DNA of 64,000 bases from Alteromonadaceae bacterium 2753L.S.0a.02 (GTDB lineage Bacteria; Pseudomonadota; Gammaproteobacteria; Pseudomonadales; Cellvibrionaceae). The notes beneath the pieces were generated by a model. The model saw nothing but the letters and a program-made list of their open reading frames with translations, was not told the origin of the DNA and did not search any database. The translations under genes and the position numbers were made by a program. Below, in pieces: positions 18,122 through 26,625 of this stretch. The DNA is taken from the NCBI GenBank assembly GCA_007827375.1, contig VISH01000002.1, forward strand, positions 806,001 through 870,000. Direction: 5' to 3'. Numbering within the stretch: position 1 is the stretch's first letter; the number at the start of each line of letters is the position of its first letter.

Positions 18122-19015
18122 ATGTCTCACTCCCCCTGGCCTAAGATGAAGCGAAATTTCTTTGCAGCGCTAAGTGCGCTCGTTTTACTCGGTTTAATCG
18201 CTGGTTGTGAATCTCCCAGCCGCTATCAGCAAAAAACCGACAGTGGCCCCAGCCAGTCAATGAGTGTCGACCACATTCCCGATGCGGTACCCAAAGTAGA
18301 AATTCGCACAACGGCGGGCAATAAAAGTCCCTATCGGGTAAATGGCAAAACCTACCATGTGATGCAAAAGCCGGAAGGCTATCGTGAAGAGGGTATAGCA
18401 TCCTGGTACGGCCAGAAATTTCATGGTCATCTCACTTCCAATGGCGAAATTTATAACATGTACGCCATGACGGCCGCGCACAAAACACTGCCTATTCCCA
18501 GTTATGTGCGGGTTACCAATAAAACTAATGGGCGCTCGGTGATTGTGCGGGTGAATGACCGGGGGCCGTTTCATTCCGGGCGGGTAATTGATCTCACCTA
18601 CGCGGCCGCCAAAAAAATTGGCATTGCCGACACAGGCACTGGCAAAGTGTTGGTGGAGTACATAGACCCTAGGCGCTATGTTGCCCCCACTTCGCCACGG
18701 GCATCATCGAACAAAGCGCCCAAGGCGGGGAGTGTTGAGCCGCTGGCACCCACCCCAGAAAATGCCAACGGTTATCAAATCCCAGAGAATACCTTTCTGC
18801 AGGTAGGCGCGTTTTCTCAGAAAAACAGCGCCATGGCTTTGCAGCAGCGTATCGCGAAACTTACCCAGTACCCGGTAAGCGTCGTAGTACCCAGTGGTGC
18901 CAAGGCGCTCTACAAGGTTCGCATTGGGCCACTCAAAGATAATTTCGATTTACTCACTTTGCGCCAGAAACTGGCAGATGCCAAGATGCCAACTCCGCAT
19001 GTGGTTTACCAGTAA
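18122..19015 (+). CDS. rlpA: Septal ring lytic transglycosylase RlpA, lipoprotein
   Basis: 297 residues. The signal ends in the lipobox LIAGCESP; the start may also be the ATG at 18146, which gives a more compact signal. A double-psi beta-barrel (residues about 90-180) has the RlpA motifs ASWYGQKFHGHLTSNGE and VNDRGPFHSGRVIDLT. A C-terminal SPOR domain (about 223-297; FLQVGAFSQKNSAMALQQRI) should bind denuded septal glycan. RlpA cleaves denuded glycans at division. The conserved next gene dacA is displaced by a cellulase gene here. Confidence 0.95.
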   Translation: MSHSPWPKMKRNFFAALSALVLLGLIAGCESPSRYQQKTDSGPSQSMSVDHIPDAVPKVEIRTTAGNKSPYRVNGKTYHVMQKPEGYREEGIASWYGQKFHGHLTSNGEIYNMYAMTAAHKTLPIPSYVRVTNKTNGRSVIVRVNDRGPFHSGRVIDLTYAAAKKIGIADTGTGKVLVEYIDPRRYVAPTSPRASSNKAPKAGSVEPLAPTPENANGYQIPENTFLQVGAFSQKNSAMALQQRIAKLTQYPVSVVVPSGAKALYKVRIGPLKDNFDLLTLRQKLADAKMPTPHVVYQ

Positions 19016-19121
19016 GTCGCTCGGTAAGGGCTTGCAATTTGCGCCGTAAATGGCATTCTGGCGCTGCGTGTTTATCGCGGGGGCGGGAAAACACAATAAC
19101 AACCCAATCTAGGTAGCACTA

Positions 19122-20903
19122 ATGACAATTTCCAAGCTGGCCTTGTTTCTGGTGGCAGGGCTATGCCTTGCCGCGTGCAGCGGCGGTGGCCGCAACTCCA
19201 AATCTCCCGACGATCTGAACACGTCTTCCAGCAGTAGCTCATCTTCGTCGTCCTCTTCCAGCAGCTCGAATTCGTCCTCTTCTGGCGGAGCTTTGATCAA
19301 GTTAAATCAAGTGGGCTATTTACCCGACGGACAGAAGTTTGCAGTGATCCCGGCGAGCGCGGCAGACAGTTTTACCTTGATTGATAGTGACGGCAATGAA
19401 GTGTTCAGTGCTGCGCTCTCGGCTGCGGCGACCTGGTCACCCGCGGGAGACTCAGTACAACTCGCAGATTTCAGTAGTTTTAGCGCGGGGGGCCAATATC
19501 GGATGCGTGTCGTCGGTATGGCAGATTCGCAGCCATTTGAGATAAGCGCGCAGGTATACAGTGCCGCGCACGATGCCGCCATTAAAGCGTATTACTTCAA
19601 CCGGGCAAGTACGGCACTTGAAGCCAGTTATGCAGGTGACTGGGCACGCAGTGCAGGGCATCCTGATAGCAGCGTTAAAGTGCACAGCTCAGCAGCAACC
19701 AGCAGTCGCCCCGAAGGAACAGTAATATCCGCGCCCAAGGGGTGGTACGACGCCGGCGATTACAATAAGTACATCGTGAATTCAGGCATCTCCACCTATA
19801 CACTGCTCGCTGCCTACGAACATTTTGCTGATTTTTATGCGTCTCGTACCTGGAATATTCCAGAGTCCGGCAATGGCTTGCCCGACCTCCTTGATGAGGT
19901 GCTCTGGAACCTCGATTGGATGCTCGAGATGCAGGACCCCAACGACGGCGGTGTCTACCACAAACTTACTACGCTGAACTTCTCCGGCGCGGTAATGCCG
20001 GCACAAGCCACGGCGCAGCGCTATGTGGTCGCCAAAGGCACCGCTGCCGCGCTGGATTTTGCCGCTGTTATGGCTACCGCCAGCCGTGTATTTGCCGCTA
20101 TTGACACAGGCAAATCCAGTGCGTATGTCAATGCAGCGATTAGCGCCTGGGAGTGGGCCAAAGCCAATCCTGCAATTGCCTATTTCAATCCGACCGGCGT
20201 GGTTACCGGCGAATACGGTGATGGCGATTTTAACGATGAATTTGCCTGGGCCGCCGCAGAGCTTTTTATTACCACAGGTGATGCCAACTACTACACCGAG
20301 TTCCAGAACTTCAACCCCGGCAGCGGTGTGCCCGGTTGGCAATATGTGGCACCGTTAGGCCACATATCGCTCGCGTTCCACAGCAGTAGCACCCTGGCCA
20401 GTAGTGATTATCAAGCATCAGTAAACGCGTTGATAAACACCGCCGATACCTTGGAGAGTCGTTATCGCACTTCCGCTTATCGGGTAAGTATGAACACCAG
20501 CGATTTTGTATGGGGCAGTAATAGCGGTGCGTTGAACCAGGCGATGATTCTGATGCAGGCTTATCGCCTGAGTGACGCGCTGAAATACCGCGACGCGGCG
20601 CTGGGCCTGGTCGACTATGTGCTGGGCAAGAATCCCACAGACTACAGCTACGTCACCGGCGTTGGAGCGAACCCACCGCTGCATATTCATCATCGTCAAT
20701 CTCAAGCAGATAGTGTTGTGGCGCCAGTACCAGGCTTTTTGGTGGGCGGCCCGAATTCCGGCCAGCAGGACGGCTGTAATTACAGTTCGAATTTGGCTGC
20801 GAAATCTTATGTCGACGATTGGTGCAGCTATGCTTCCAACGAAGTCACCATCAATTGGAACGCACCCCTGGTGTATGTGTTGGCCGCTTTATCGGCGCAA
20901 TAA
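19122..20903 (+). CDS. GH9 endoglucanase-like cellulase, lipoprotein with polyserine linker
   Basis: 593 residues. A lipoprotein signal (LAGLCLAACSGGG type lipobox) is followed by a polyserine linker at about residues 38-54, a CelD-type N-terminal immunoglobulin-like domain (IKLNQVGYLPDGQKFAVI, about 58-145) and a GH9 catalytic domain. Catalytic landmarks: WYDAGDYNKYIVNSG near 207 with the base/nucleophile aspartates, HHRQSQAD near 525, and the proton donor Glu in ASNEVTINWNAPLVYVL near the C-terminus. No carbohydrate-binding module is present. Lipidation suggests a cell-surface or periplasmic enzyme acting on cello-oligosaccharides or amorphous cellulose. It sits between rlpA and dacA, an unusual location. 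Confidence 0.93.
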   Translation: MTISKLALFLVAGLCLAACSGGGRNSKSPDDLNTSSSSSSSSSSSSSSSNSSSSGGALIKLNQVGYLPDGQKFAVIPASAADSFTLIDSDGNEVFSAALSAAATWSPAGDSVQLADFSSFSAGGQYRMRVVGMADSQPFEISAQVYSAAHDAAIKAYYFNRASTALEASYAGDWARSAGHPDSSVKVHSSAATSSRPEGTVISAPKGWYDAGDYNKYIVNSGISTYTLLAAYEHFADFYASRTWNIPESGNGLPDLLDEVLWNLDWMLEMQDPNDGGVYHKLTTLNFSGAVMPAQATAQRYVVAKGTAAALDFAAVMATASRVFAAIDTGKSSAYVNAAISAWEWAKANPAIAYFNPTGVVTGEYGDGDFNDEFAWAAAELFITTGDANYYTEFQNFNPGSGVPGWQYVAPLGHISLAFHSSSTLASSDYQASVNALINTADTLESRYRTSAYRVSMNTSDFVWGSNSGALNQAMILMQAYRLSDALKYRDAALGLVDYVLGKNPTDYSYVTGVGANPPLHIHHRQSQADSVVAPVPGFLVGGPNSGQQDGCNYSSNLAAKSYVDDWCSYASNEVTINWNAPLVYVLAALSAQ

Positions 20904-20923
20904 GTTGATTGCCTCATCGTCTA

Positions 20924-20960
20924 ATTGCAGCGCAGTACCTGTTGGGTGCTGCGCTGCAAT
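20924..20960 (+). terminator. Strong hairpin after the GH9 gene, possible terminator
   Basis: A perfect 12-bp inverted repeat (ATTGCAGCGCAG / CTGCGCTGCAAT) with a 13-nt loop lies 20 bp after the GH9 stop codon. There is no strong U-tract after it, so it may be a weak terminator or an mRNA-stabilising stem. A -10-like TACAAT at 20977-20982 follows, possibly the dacA promoter. Confidence 0.5.
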
Positions 20961-21071
20961 CGTTCGTCAGAACTGCTACAATCCCCACCCTTTTGGGGCG
21001 GCACTTATTAGCCCCCTGCCTGTCTCAAGGGTGTCTGTTAAATCCCTCTAACCAAGGTTAACGTCATAACG

Positions 21072-22244
21072 ATGCGATTTTCTATTGCGCGTGTTGCGCT
21101 TCTTTCCGTTCAATGGGCGCTGTTGCTGTGTGCAGCTGCGGCCAATGCCGATCAGGTTATTATTCCTGCCCCACCGCAATTGGCCGCCAAGGCGTACTTG
21201 TTGGTTGACGCTGATACCGGCGAAGTGATTGTTGAAAACAACGCAGATGAACAGTTACCACCGGCCAGTCTCACCAAAATGATGACCAGCTACATTGTGT
21301 CTGAAGAAATTGAAACCGGGCGCTTGAAAGAAACCGATCTGGTTCGTGTGAGCGACGATGCTTGGCTTCGCGGCGGCGCTAAAAGCGGCAGCTCCACCAT
21401 GTTTTTGGAAGCACGTTCTGAAGTGCCGGTCATCGATATGTTGCGCGGTGTCATTATTCAGTCGGGTAACGATGCATCGATCGCGCTGGCACAACACATT
21501 GCCGGTAGTGAAGGGGCGTTTGCCGATGTGATGAACCAGCAGGCGCAGCTGCTGGGTATGAGCAACTCCCATTTTGTGAATGCCACGGGTTGGCCCGCAG
21601 ATGGGCACCTCACCACTGCTAGGGATCTCGCGATACTCGCCCGTGCCTTGATAAAAGACCATCCAGATCATTACGCGCTCTATTCCGAGAAGTATTTTAA
21701 GCACAACGGCATAAACCAGCCCAACCGCAATAAGTTGTTGTTTACCGACAAAACTGTCGACGGCATTAAAACTGGCCATACGGAAGCCGCTGGCTACTGC
21801 CTGGTGGCTTCATCCGAGCGTGATGGTATGCGTTTGATTTCGGTGGTGATGGGCGCGAAGTCGGAAAAATCCCGTGCCGCAGAGTCGCAGAAACTGCTGG
21901 CTTATGGTTTTCGCTATTATCAGACCCACAAACTCTACACCGCTGGCGATGAGCTCGGTCGTGCCCGGGTGTGGGGCGGTGACCCGAAAGAGCTGGTATT
22001 AACGGTGGATCACGATATTCTAGCCACCATTCCGCGCGGTGCTCACAACAATGTTAAAGCCAGTATTGAGACTAATGCGGCTCTTGAAGCACCGATTGCC
22101 AAACATCAGGTACTGGGTACGCTCACTGTTTCTTTAGAAGACAACACTCTGGTGCAAACAGACTTGGTGGCTGCCAGCGATATTCCTCAGGCCGGCCTGC
22201 TAGATCGCGCCTGGGACGCCATTCTCAGGCTGTTTGAAGAGTAA
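21072..22244 (+). CDS. dacA: D-alanyl-D-alanine carboxypeptidase (PBP5/6 family)
   Basis: 390 residues with a signal peptide ending at about residue 26 (ANA-D). Penicilloyl-serine motifs: SLTK with Ser66, SGNDASIALA, and KTGHTEAAGYC. The C-terminal domain ends in an amphipathic helix (LLDRAWDAILRLFEE) that would anchor the enzyme to the inner membrane. It trims the terminal D-Ala from pentapeptides. Followed 17 bp later by the ybeD homologue. Confidence 0.96.
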   Translation: MRFSIARVALLSVQWALLLCAAAANADQVIIPAPPQLAAKAYLLVDADTGEVIVENNADEQLPPASLTKMMTSYIVSEEIETGRLKETDLVRVSDDAWLRGGAKSGSSTMFLEARSEVPVIDMLRGVIIQSGNDASIALAQHIAGSEGAFADVMNQQAQLLGMSNSHFVNATGWPADGHLTTARDLAILARALIKDHPDHYALYSEKYFKHNGINQPNRNKLLFTDKTVDGIKTGHTEAAGYCLVASSERDGMRLISVVMGAKSEKSRAAESQKLLAYGFRYYQTHKLYTAGDELGRARVWGGDPKELVLTVDHDILATIPRGAHNNVKASIETNAALEAPIAKHQVLGTLTVSLEDNTLVQTDLVAASDIPQAGLLDRAWDAILRLFEE

Positions 22245-22261
22245 ACGATTAGGAGCATGCC

Positions 22262-22534
22262 GTGGGCGAACAACAGCCCCCGAAAATAGAATTTCCCTGC
22301 CCTGACTATGTCATCAAATGCATGGGCTTGGCGACCGCAAGTTATCGCGAAGCTGTATTAACGGTGATGGAACGCCACGCCCCGGGCTTTGATATCACAA
22401 AAGTCTCGGTGCGTGACAGTCGTAATGGCACATTCCAATCGGTAAGCGTATTTATCACCGCTACGGGCGTTGAGCAGTTACAAGCCATTCATGAAGACCT
22501 GAAGAAGCTGCCCGAAACCAAAATGGTGTTGTAG
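22262..22534 (+). CDS. ybeD: YbeD / DUF493 family protein
   Basis: 90 residues starting at GTG. Matches the DUF493 (UPF0250) family: IEFPCPDYVIKCMGLA, followed by VMERHAPGFD and RDSRNGTFQSVSVFITATG. The fold is ACT-like and the function is not established, though it is consistently found between dacA and lipB as here. The stop codon abuts the lipB start. Confidence 0.93.
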   Translation: MGEQQPPKIEFPCPDYVIKCMGLATASYREAVLTVMERHAPGFDITKVSVRDSRNGTFQSVSVFITATGVEQLQAIHEDLKKLPETKMVL

Positions 22535-23146
22535 TTGGCGCAGGTGCTGTTCCGTTCCCTGGGGCTCTCAGATTACTGCTCAACCTGGCAGGCGATGCGC
22601 CACTTTACCGATACGCGCACTCCCGATACCACTGACGAAATCTGGCTGGTTGAGCATCCGCCGGTCTACACTCAAGGGCAGGCGGGAAAACCGGAGCACC
22701 TTCTGGTGCCAAATGACATACCCCTGGTGCAAACGGATCGCGGTGGCCAAATCACCTATCACGGACCTGGCCAGCTGGTGGCATACCCCTTGCTCAATTT
22801 GAAGCGGCGTAAATTGGGGGTGCGTGACCTGGTCACGCTGCTTGAGCAGTCCGTCATTGAGCTGCTCGCGGAGTACGGCCTGGAGAGCGCGGCGCGGCCG
22901 GATGCGCCAGGGGTGTATGTGGCACAGCGTAAGGTTGCCTCGTTGGGTTTGCGGGTGCGCAAGGGCTGCAGCTATCACGGTGTGTCAATTAACGTGGATA
23001 TGGATTTAAGCCCATTTGCCAATATCAACCCGTGTGGTTACGCCGGGCTGGCAATGACCCAATTACGCGATCTGCTCACCGAGCCGGTCACTGTGGTGCA
23101 GGTAGCGGAGCGCTATCAACAGCACCTGTTACATCTTTTGCAGTAG
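22535..23146 (+). CDS. lipB: Octanoyl-[acyl-carrier-protein]:protein N-octanoyltransferase LipB
   Basis: 203 residues, starting at TTG directly after the ybeD stop. It transfers octanoate from ACP to lipoyl domains. Motifs seen: DEIWLVEHPPVYTQGQAG, RGGQITYHGPGQLV, the catalytic Lys in RKVASLGLRVRKG, and the catalytic Cys in NPCGYAGLAMTQ. Precedes lipA, the next enzyme of the pathway. Confidence 0.96.
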   Translation: MAQVLFRSLGLSDYCSTWQAMRHFTDTRTPDTTDEIWLVEHPPVYTQGQAGKPEHLLVPNDIPLVQTDRGGQITYHGPGQLVAYPLLNLKRRKLGVRDLVTLLEQSVIELLAEYGLESAARPDAPGVYVAQRKVASLGLRVRKGCSYHGVSINVDMDLSPFANINPCGYAGLAMTQLRDLLTEPVTVVQVAERYQQHLLHLLQ

Positions 23147-23153
23147 AACGAAT

Positions 23154-24134
23154 ATGAGCGAGACAGAAATAACCCCGATAAAACGTACCCGGCGTCTGCA
23201 GCAGGGCGAAAAGCTGCGCGATGCCGACAAACTCGAACGCATCCCTGTAAAGGTAATTGGCGGCGACGAAATGCTGCGCAAGCCCGAATGGATTCGTATC
23301 AAAGTGAGCGCCTCACCGGAGGTGGACCGCATTAAGAAGCTGTTGCGCAAAAACGCGCTCTCGACCGTGTGTGAAGAAGCCAACTGCCCTAACCTTGGCG
23401 AGTGCTTCAGCGGTGGCACGGCTACATTTATGATCATGGGCGATATTTGTACCCGACGCTGCCCATTTTGCGACGTCGGCCATGGCAAACCGAATCCTCT
23501 AGATGGCAATGAGCCTCGCAATCTGGCTGAAGCCATTGCCGAAATGCGTTTAAAGTACGTGGTAATTACCTCCGTCGACCGCGACGATTTGCGAGATGGC
23601 GGTGCGCAACACTTTGCCGATTGCATTCGCGAAGCCCGAAAAATGTCGCCGCAATTGCAGGTGGAAATCCTAACTCCGGATTTTCGTGGTCGCATGGAAG
23701 TCGCGCTCGATATCCTCGAGCAGGAGCCGCCAGATGTATTCAACCACAACCTGGAAACCGTGCCGCGCCTCTATCGCCAGTCGCGACCCGGTGCCAATTA
23801 CCAGTGGTCACTGGATTTGTTACGACAGTACAAGGTGCGCAAACCTGAAGTACTCACCAAATCCGGGCTAATGGTCGGCCTCGGCGAAACCAAGGAGGAG
23901 ATTATGGATGTGCTCAAGGAGATGCGCGACCACCAGATCGATATGCTCACCATCGGCCAGTATTTACAGCCGTCGCGCGACCACCTGCCCGTGGCGCGCT
24001 ATGTGGAGCCCGCAGAATTTGATGAGTACACCGCAGTGGCCAAAGAATTGGGTTTTGTTCACGCAGCCTGTGGTCCCTTGGTTCGCTCGTCGTACCATGC
24101 CGACAAGCAGGCGCATGGTGAAGTTGTAAAGTAG
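23154..24134 (+). CDS. lipA: Lipoyl synthase LipA
   Basis: 326-residue radical-SAM enzyme that inserts two sulfurs into the octanoyl chain. The auxiliary [4Fe-4S] motif is CEEANCPNLGEC, the radical-SAM motif is CTRRCPFCDVGHG, and the C-terminal serine ligand is in VRSSYHADKQ. The protein is of usual length and lies 7 bp after lipB. Confidence 0.97.
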   Translation: MSETEITPIKRTRRLQQGEKLRDADKLERIPVKVIGGDEMLRKPEWIRIKVSASPEVDRIKKLLRKNALSTVCEEANCPNLGECFSGGTATFMIMGDICTRRCPFCDVGHGKPNPLDGNEPRNLAEAIAEMRLKYVVITSVDRDDLRDGGAQHFADCIREARKMSPQLQVEILTPDFRGRMEVALDILEQEPPDVFNHNLETVPRLYRQSRPGANYQWSLDLLRQYKVRKPEVLTKSGLMVGLGETKEEIMDVLKEMRDHQIDMLTIGQYLQPSRDHLPVARYVEPAEFDEYTAVAKELGFVHAACGPLVRSSYHADKQAHGEVVK

Positions 24135-24142
24135 CTGCTGCC

Positions 24143-24724
24143 ATGTCGGAAACCATCGAAATCTCGCATTTACGCGAGCACCCCGAGTGGGTAAGTCAGG
24201 TCGCTGTCTGGCACCATCGCGAGTGGTTGCGCGGTTTTCGCGAGGGTCAGCTGCACAAACCCGGATTTGAACGCGGTGAAGATATTCGCGAGCGCGAGCA
24301 TAATTTGCGCTCCCATTTCGGCGCAGAAGCTGTGCCGGCAACCTACATCGCACACATCCCCAACGCCGAGCCTAATGCGCTGCTGGGGGATACCCGTATA
24401 CCCATTGGTTCTGTAAGTTTGGTGGCCTATCAGTTTACCCAAGGACGCAAGCCCAGCGAGTGGGTGACCAACCTGTACGTTGAGCCGGAATATCGCAAAA
24501 AAGGTATTGGACAGCAGTTGCTGGCGTTCATTGAAGACTACGCACTGCAACATCAGCTCGATCTTTTGCGGCTCTACACCCGTGATAAAGCGGAGTATTA
24601 CACCAAGCGCAATTGGACCTTCAAACACAACGGCATGGTGCAGGGTAACGCCGTGGCGGTCTTCGAAAAGTATTTAGGTGGCGCTTTCGGTGCCGATGAA
24701 CCTCGTCCCGCATCGGAAGCGTAG
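24143..24724 (+). CDS. GNAT-family N-acetyltransferase
   Basis: 193 residues. The acetyl-CoA-binding loop is in VEPEYRKKGIGQQLLAFIED (R-x-x-G-x-G/A type), preceded by WVTNLYV and followed by LRLYTRDKAEYYTKRNWTF. The substrate is not predictable. It lies 8 bp after lipA and 22 bp before rimO, so it is likely co-transcribed with both. Confidence 0.88.
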   Translation: MSETIEISHLREHPEWVSQVAVWHHREWLRGFREGQLHKPGFERGEDIREREHNLRSHFGAEAVPATYIAHIPNAEPNALLGDTRIPIGSVSLVAYQFTQGRKPSEWVTNLYVEPEYRKKGIGQQLLAFIEDYALQHQLDLLRLYTRDKAEYYTKRNWTFKHNGMVQGNAVAVFEKYLGGAFGADEPRPASEA

Positions 24725-24746
24725 ACCTTACTCAAATAGATTTCTT

Positions 24747-26075
24747 ATGACACAAAAAGTTGGCTTTATTTCTCTCGGTTGCCCCAAAGCGCTGGTGGAT
24801 TCCGAACGCATACTGACTCAGCTCAAACTCGACGGTTACGAAGTGGTTCCCAGTTACAATAATGCCGACGTAGTTGTGGTGAACACCTGTGGTTTTATTG
24901 ACAGTGCCAAACAGGAATCGCTGGAGGCCATCAGTGAAGCCATGCAGGAAAACGGCAAGGTTATCGTTACCGGTTGTATGGGCAAAGGCCAAGATGCCGA
25001 GGTGATTCGGGAAAATTTCCCCAATGTGCTGAGCGTTACCGGGCCGGCCGCCTACGAGGATGTGATGGGCGCGGTGCACCAGTACATGCCTCCGCCAACA
25101 GAGCATAACCCGCATGTGGATTTGGTTCCGCCACAGGGTGTGAAGCTCACGCCACGCCACTACGCCTATTTGAAAATATCGGAAGGCTGCAATCACCGGT
25201 GCTCGTTTTGCATCATTCCGTCAATGCGGGGGGACTTGGTGAGCCGCCCGATTGGTGAGGTGTTGGATGAAGCCGAACGCCTGGTTCAGGCCGGTACCAA
25301 GGAGCTGCTGGTGATCTCACAAGACACCAGTGCCTACGGCGTGGATCTTAAATATCGCACCGGCTTTTGGCAGGGGCGGCCGCTTAAAACCCGTATGCAG
25401 GAACTTTGCGAAGCGCTGGGTGAACTGGGAGTGTGGGTGCGGCTGCATTACGTTTACCCCTATCCGCATGTTGATAATGTCATTCCACTGATGGCCGAGG
25501 GAAAAATTTTGCCTTATCTGGATATTCCCTTTCAGCATGCCAGCCCCGATATTCTCAAAGCCATGAAGCGCCCGGCGCATCAGGAAAAGACCCTGGATAG
25601 AATTCAGCAGTGGCGTCGCGACTGTCCTGAGCTTACGCTGCGTTCGACCTTCATTGTGGGGTTTCCCGGAGAAACTGAGCAGGATTTTCAGCAATTGCTG
25701 CAATGGCTCGAAGCGGCGCAGCTCGATCGGGTTGGCTGCTTCCAATACTCTCCAGTTGCTGGGGCGCCCGCCAATGCGCTCCCCAATCAGGTTCCCGATG
25801 AAGTGAAGCAAGCTCGCTGGGAACAATTTATGGAAACCCAGCAGCGGATCTCTGCGGCCCGTTTACAGGCTAAAGTTGGTCGCACCATAGACGTGCTGAT
25901 CGATACAAGCGAGGGCGTGAATGCGCTGGGCCGGAGTTTTGGTGACGCCCCTGAAATCGACGGCGTCGTTATCGTGGAAGATAGTGCACATCTGCAACCG
26001 GGCAGTATGATTCAGGCCCGAGTCACTGCCGCTGATGAATATGACATCTGGGCAGAGCCCATCTCTTCAGTATGA
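24747..26075 (+). CDS. rimO: Ribosomal protein S12 methylthiotransferase RimO
   Basis: About 442 residues from ATG 24747 (MTQKVGFISLGCPKALVDSE). The N-terminal auxiliary cluster cysteines are in LGCPKA, NTCGFID and VTGCMGKG; the radical-SAM triad is in CNHRCSFCIIPSMRG; a TRAM domain forms the C-terminus (IDVLIDTSEG ... GSMIQARVTAADEYDIW). It methylthiolates an aspartate of uS12. The frame extends upstream to 24678, overlapping the acetyltransferase gene, but the family start is at 24747. Confidence 0.96.
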   Translation: MTQKVGFISLGCPKALVDSERILTQLKLDGYEVVPSYNNADVVVVNTCGFIDSAKQESLEAISEAMQENGKVIVTGCMGKGQDAEVIRENFPNVLSVTGPAAYEDVMGAVHQYMPPPTEHNPHVDLVPPQGVKLTPRHYAYLKISEGCNHRCSFCIIPSMRGDLVSRPIGEVLDEAERLVQAGTKELLVISQDTSAYGVDLKYRTGFWQGRPLKTRMQELCEALGELGVWVRLHYVYPYPHVDNVIPLMAEGKILPYLDIPFQHASPDILKAMKRPAHQEKTLDRIQQWRRDCPELTLRSTFIVGFPGETEQDFQQLLQWLEAAQLDRVGCFQYSPVAGAPANALPNQVPDEVKQARWEQFMETQQRISAARLQAKVGRTIDVLIDTSEGVNALGRSFGDAPEIDGVVIVEDSAHLQPGSMIQARVTAADEYDIWAEPISSV

Positions 26076-26147
26076 CTTCCCGGGCCACGCCGCGTGCGTG
26101 GTCTGATCTATGCTTTACAGAGACGTAACAACAAATCGCTAAACTAT

Positions 26148-26175
26148 TAAGCCGACAACGTTTATTGTTGGCTTA
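26148..26175 (+). other. Hairpin after rimO
   Basis: Arms TAAGCCGACAA and TTGTTGGCTTA (one G-T mismatch that pairs as G-U in RNA) flank a 6-nt loop. It lies just before the 137-bp repeat array and has no U-tract. It may be the first stem of the same structured transcript. Confidence 0.5.
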
Positions 26176-26180
26176 GCTGA

Positions 26181-26586
26181 GTGATGCAGGGATGCATCAC
26201 CATTGGCCGAAGGTCAATGCGAGCCCGGTTAACACAAGGGATTTCGCAAATTCCGCCCGTGTTAATGGGGCGACAATTCAATAGATCAGGGAGATCTATT
26301 GAATGAGTAGGTCACGCGTGATGCAGGGATGCATCACCATTGGCCGAAGGTCAATGCGAGCCCGGTTAACACAAGGGATTTCGCAAATTCCGCCCGTGTT
26401 AATGGGGCGACAATTCAATAGATCAGGGAGATCTATTGAATGAGTAGGTCACGCGTGATGCAGGGATGCATCACCATTGGCCGAAGGTCAATGCGAGCCC
26501 TGATAACACAAGGGATTTCGCAAATTCCGCCCGTGTTAATGGGGCGACAATTCAATAGATCAGGGAGACCTATTGAATGAGTAGGT
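26181..26586 (+). repeat. Three tandem 137-bp repeats, each with several RNA-like hairpins
   Basis: Copies begin at 26181, 26318 and 26455 with an exact 137-bp period; the third diverges at 26587 and carries a few substitutions. Each unit holds: an 8-bp stem GTGATGCA/TGCATCAC with a GGGA loop; a stem CATTGGCC/GGTCAATG with a GAA loop; a longer stem TTAACAC/GTGTTAA enclosing GGGATTT/AAATTCC; and an 11-bp stem TTCAATAGATC/GATCTATTGAA with an AGGGA loop. In copy 3 the last stem becomes ...ATC/GAC..., which preserves pairing as G-U. The period is not a multiple of three, so the array is not coding. It ends 39 bp before the GGDEF-EAL start codon. See findings for a CsrA/RsmA interpretation. Confidence 0.93.
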
Positions 26587-26625
26587 AAATAGTCACGTAT
26601 ACACGCGTCAGCGCGTCGAAGTTCC

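Noticed and set aside
26181..26586. CRISPR array or c-di-GMP (GEMM) riboswitch upstream of the GGDEF-EAL gene
   Set aside because: The 137-bp units are contiguous without unique spacers and no cas gene is nearby. The GEMM core motifs do not occur in the unit.
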